A DNA stretch of 6,734 bases from Actinomycetota bacterium (GTDB lineage Bacteria; Actinomycetota; Acidimicrobiia; Spongiisociales; UBA11373), in NCBI GenBank assembly GCA_003486285.1, contig DNGH01000052.1, positions 1-6,734 on the forward strand, written 5' to 3'. This document shows positions 5,224 through 6,734 of this stretch, one piece after another (position 1 is the first letter of the stretch; every line of letters begins with the position of its first letter). Under the pieces are notes generated by a model. That model worked only from the letters and a program-made list of their open reading frames with translations, ran no database searches and was not told where the DNA came from. A program made the position numbers and the translations under genes.

Positions 5224-5936
5224 CGGGTCACCAGGATCCGCCGACAGTGGAGGCAACGGGGCGGATGCGACCGGTTCACCTGGATCTGCTCCGCGGCCGA
5301 CAGCTTGAGATGGCACCCCCCGCAGGTCCCGTCGGTGAGGGCGGCCGCCGCCACTCCCTCCTTGATCGGACGGATCTCCTCGTAGAGGGCGAGAAGCTCC
5401 GGATCGATGGAAGGCACCGTGTCACGCTTGCGCGCCTCGAGTCGGGCGATCTCGTCGTCCATGTGCTTCCATTCGGCGGCGATCTCGGCCTCGAGCCCCG
5501 CCTTCTCGGCCTGAACCGTGACCCGCTCGGCGCCGAGACCGTCCAGGCTCGCGGCAGCAGCCTGTTGTTGCTCGATCAGCGCCAGGGCCTCGTCCTCGCG
5601 CTTGGAGATGCGTTGTCGTAGCATCGCCACCTCGTCGCGGAGGTGGCCCAGGTCCTTGGCGGTGAGCCCGACGCCGGCGAAGAGACGCTGCTCCTCACGC
5701 CGGACCTTGTCCTCGTCGAGTTTCATCTCGCCTTCCTCCTTGCCCTCGGCGAGATCGAGCTCCCGCTTGGTGGCTTCGGTCGCGGCGATGTCGGCATTCA
5801 GCTTCTCCAGGCGCCGGTGGACGTCACGGAACTTGGCCAATGCGGGAAGGTGGCTGCGGCGGTCCAGCAGCCGGTCGATGGCGGAGTCGAGGGACTGAAG
5901 CTCCAACAGGTCCTCGAGGCTGCGCATCTCCTCCAC
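5220..5936 (-). CDS. coiled-coil C4 zinc-ribbon protein (COG1579 family)
   Basis: The 238-residue protein has a long charged helical region (about 5-170) rich in Glu, Lys, Arg and Leu with heptad character, predicted to form an antiparallel coiled-coil hairpin. A zinc ribbon follows: CGGC (205-208) and CLHC (228-231). This is the COG1579 architecture, seen in Rv2229c of M. tuberculosis and HP0958 of Helicobacter. Its biochemical role in actinobacteria is not settled; nucleic-acid or protein binding is proposed. GTG 5936 was chosen because GGGAG stands six bases upstream (5947-5943). The internal ATG at 5927 has its GGAGGAG directly abutting, which is too close. It is the first gene of the operon with RNase HI and the YdjM-like gene. 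The pairing with RNase HI is also found in mycobacteria, which suggests a shared RNA or DNA role. Confidence 0.92.
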   Translation of the reverse strand: MEEMRSLEDLLELQSLDSAIDRLLDRRSHLPALAKFRDVHRRLEKLNADIAATEATKRELDLAEGKEEGEMKLDEDKVRREEQRLFAGVGLTAKDLGHLRDEVAMLRQRISKREDEALALIEQQQAAAASLDGLGAERVTVQAEKAGLEAEIAAEWKHMDDEIARLEARKRDTVPSIDPELLALYEEIRPIKEGVAAAALTDGTCGGCHLKLSAAEQIQVNRSHPPRCLHCRRILVTR

Positions 5937-5942
5937 GGTCGT

Positions 5943-5947
5943 CTCCC
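5943..5947 (-). promoter_or_regulatory. ribosome binding site deciding the zinc-ribbon gene start
   Basis: GGGAG on the minus strand ends six bases before GTG 5936. This favours the GTG over the ATG nine bases further in. Confidence 0.65.
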
Positions 5948-5965
5948 GGGTTGCGGCGGTCGCAG

Positions 5966-5987
5966 GCTACCTGGCGCGCTGGGTAGC
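5966..5987. promoter_or_regulatory. 22-bp dyad in the divergent spacer, possible operator
   Basis: The segment reads GCTACC-N2-GCGCGC-N2-GGTAGC. Eighteen of its 22 positions are symmetric, with only the two N2 steps breaking the dyad. It lies 30 bases before the zinc-ribbon start and 51 before the HhH-GPD start. On the minus strand it overlaps TAGCCT (5969-5964), a possible -10 box for the zinc-ribbon operon. A dimeric repressor site would look like this. GC-rich DNA also yields such symmetry by chance, so this is a candidate only. Confidence 0.38.
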
Positions 5988-6024
5988 GACGCCGTTGCTG
6001 CATCTCCTTGGGAGCGTCGCCCAC

Positions 6025-6030
6025 TAGCGT
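6025..6030 (+). promoter_or_regulatory. possible -10 box (TAGCGT) for the HhH-GPD gene
   Basis: TAGCGT ends eight bases before GTG 6039. There is no Shine-Dalgarno sequence in the gap, so a leaderless or nearly leaderless message is likely. It is identical to the box at 204-209. No convincing -35 element is present. Confidence 0.4.
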
Positions 6031-6038
6031 GGCGCCTC

Positions 6039-6599
6039 GTGGCTCCCGACACCCTCCCCTTCACCGACAACCCGGAGGCGAACCGACTCCTCGCCACCAA
6101 CCCGACCGCGCTGCTGATCGGCATGCTCCTCGACCAGCAGTTCCCCATGGAGCGCGCCTTCCTGTCTCCATATCAGCTCCAGGAACGCCTCGGCGGTCGT
6201 CTCGACGCCGCCACCGTCGCCGCTCTCGACGACGCCACCCTCGAGAGCGTGTTCAAGGGTCCGCCGGCCCTGCACCGTTTCCCGGGGTCGATGGGGCGGC
6301 GCGCTCGAGAGCTCTGCGCCGTCCTCGTCGCCGAGTACGGCGGGGACGCGGCGCGATTGTGGACCGAGGCGGCCGATGGGGCCGACCTGCTGCGGCGCCT
6401 CGAGGCCCTCCCCGGGTTCGGCAAGGCCAAGGCGCGCATCTTCGTGGGGGTGGTCGGCAAGCGCCTGGAGGCTGGACCGCGGGGTTGGGAGAAGACGGCC
6501 GCCGACTGGCCCTCCATCGCCGATGTCGATGGGTTCGACAAGGTGGCGGTGCTGCGGGAGCAGAAGCGGGCGATGAAGGCGGCGCGGGGCAACGGATGA
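6039..6599 (+). CDS. HhH-GPD-type base-excision repair-like protein (TIGR03252-type)
   Basis: The 186-residue protein opens with LPFTDNPEANRLLATNPTAL (6-25) and MLLDQQFPMERAF (29-41), the pattern of the actinobacterial HhH-GPD group TIGR03252. It has a helix-hairpin-helix, LEALPGFGKAKARIFVGVVG (121-140), which grips the DNA backbone. A DNA glycosylase role is therefore likely. However, the stretch after the hairpin lacks the VDTHV-like segment with the catalytic Asp of Nth and MutY. The Lys that attacks in Nth is replaced by Ala (LPGFGKA versus LPGVGRK). No iron-sulfur cysteines are present. The GTG start was chosen because family similarity begins there; the open frame upstream, back to 5643, only mirrors the zinc-ribbon gene. 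The stop overlaps the next gene's start as ATGA, so that membrane protein is co-translated. Confidence 0.9.
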   Translation: MAPDTLPFTDNPEANRLLATNPTALLIGMLLDQQFPMERAFLSPYQLQERLGGRLDAATVAALDDATLESVFKGPPALHRFPGSMGRRARELCAVLVAEYGGDAARLWTEAADGADLLRRLEALPGFGKAKARIFVGVVGKRLEAGPRGWEKTAADWPSIADVDGFDKVAVLREQKRAMKAARGNG

Positions 6600-6734
6600 C
6601 CCTGCTGCTGCGCGAGGTTTCCGCTCTCGTCGCCGGTGCGGCCCTCTGGCTCGCGGCCGTCACCATCGCCGCGGTGGTGCCGGCCTATGGGTTTGCCCTG
6701 GCCCGGCGCCGGCGCCCTTCGGGACGCGACCTGC
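6596..6734 (+). CDS. N-terminal part of a membrane protein (3' end outside window)
   Basis: From ATG 6596, overlapping the HhH-GPD stop as ATGA, the frame stays open to the window edge, giving 46 residues. One strong membrane helix spans about residues 10-36 (SALVAGAALWLAAVTIAAVV and on), followed by ALARRRRPSGRD. The basic cluster after the helix puts the N-terminus outside and the next part in the cytoplasm. Too little is visible to name a family. The overlap implies translational coupling with the repair-like gene. Confidence 0.75.
   Translation, partial: MTLLLREVSALVAGAALWLAAVTIAAVVPAYGFALARRRRPSGRDL

Noticed and set aside
5224..5316. N-terminal extension of RNase HI by 31 residues
   Set aside because: It overlaps the zinc-ribbon coding end. 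The Pro/Gly-rich stretch is not part of the RNase H fold, and GTG 5223 overlaps the upstream stop.
5643..6038. Long in-frame extension upstream of the HhH-GPD gene
   Set aside because: It runs antisense to the zinc-ribbon gene and has no family similarity. GC-rich codon bias opens the opposite strand, and the real start is GTG 6039.

Overview
This is a high-GC, gene-dense bacterial window. It suggests a high-GC actinobacterium, possibly of the Acidimicrobiia type. The reasons are two different luciferase-like (F420-type) oxidoreductases, an actinobacterial-type HhH-GPD protein, a zinc-ribbon/RNase HI gene pair as in mycobacteria, frequent GTG starts, and several starts with a TANNNT box directly upstream and no Shine-Dalgarno sequence (leaderless style). 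The lineage is inferred from gene content only.

Left part (1-677): the 3' end of a membrane protein gene, then a small three-helix membrane protein, both on the plus strand. After them comes a 159-base gap. It holds a UUCG-loop terminator serving the gene to its right and a 29-codon minus-strand frame that looks like a stranded lipoprotein signal peptide.

Middle-left (678-3516): an AqpZ-like aquaporin (minus) diverges from a glucose-6-phosphate-dehydrogenase-like F420 oxidoreductase (plus). The 124-base spacer carries a large inverted repeat in the aquaporin leader. The oxidoreductase converges on a second luciferase-like oxidoreductase of the Rv3093c type (minus). The junction is a heptanucleotide-repeat hairpin that also supplies the C-terminal tail of the first enzyme.

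Middle-right (3544-5936): two half-size TauE/SafE proteins overlap by an ATGA and probably form one anion carrier. They converge on a minus-strand three-gene operon of zinc-ribbon coiled-coil protein, RNase HI and YdjM-type membrane hydrolase, joined by two successive GTGA overlaps.

Right end (6039-6734): an HhH-GPD DNA-repair-like protein diverges from that operon across a spacer with a 22-bp dyad. It overlaps by ATGA with the start of a membrane protein cut by the window edge.

No RNA gene, CRISPR array, insertion sequence or phage gene was found. No gap between genes exceeds 160 bases. I see no obviously new multi-gene system. The most unusual items are the split TauE/SafE pair, the heptad-repeat junction, and the structured aquaporin leader.
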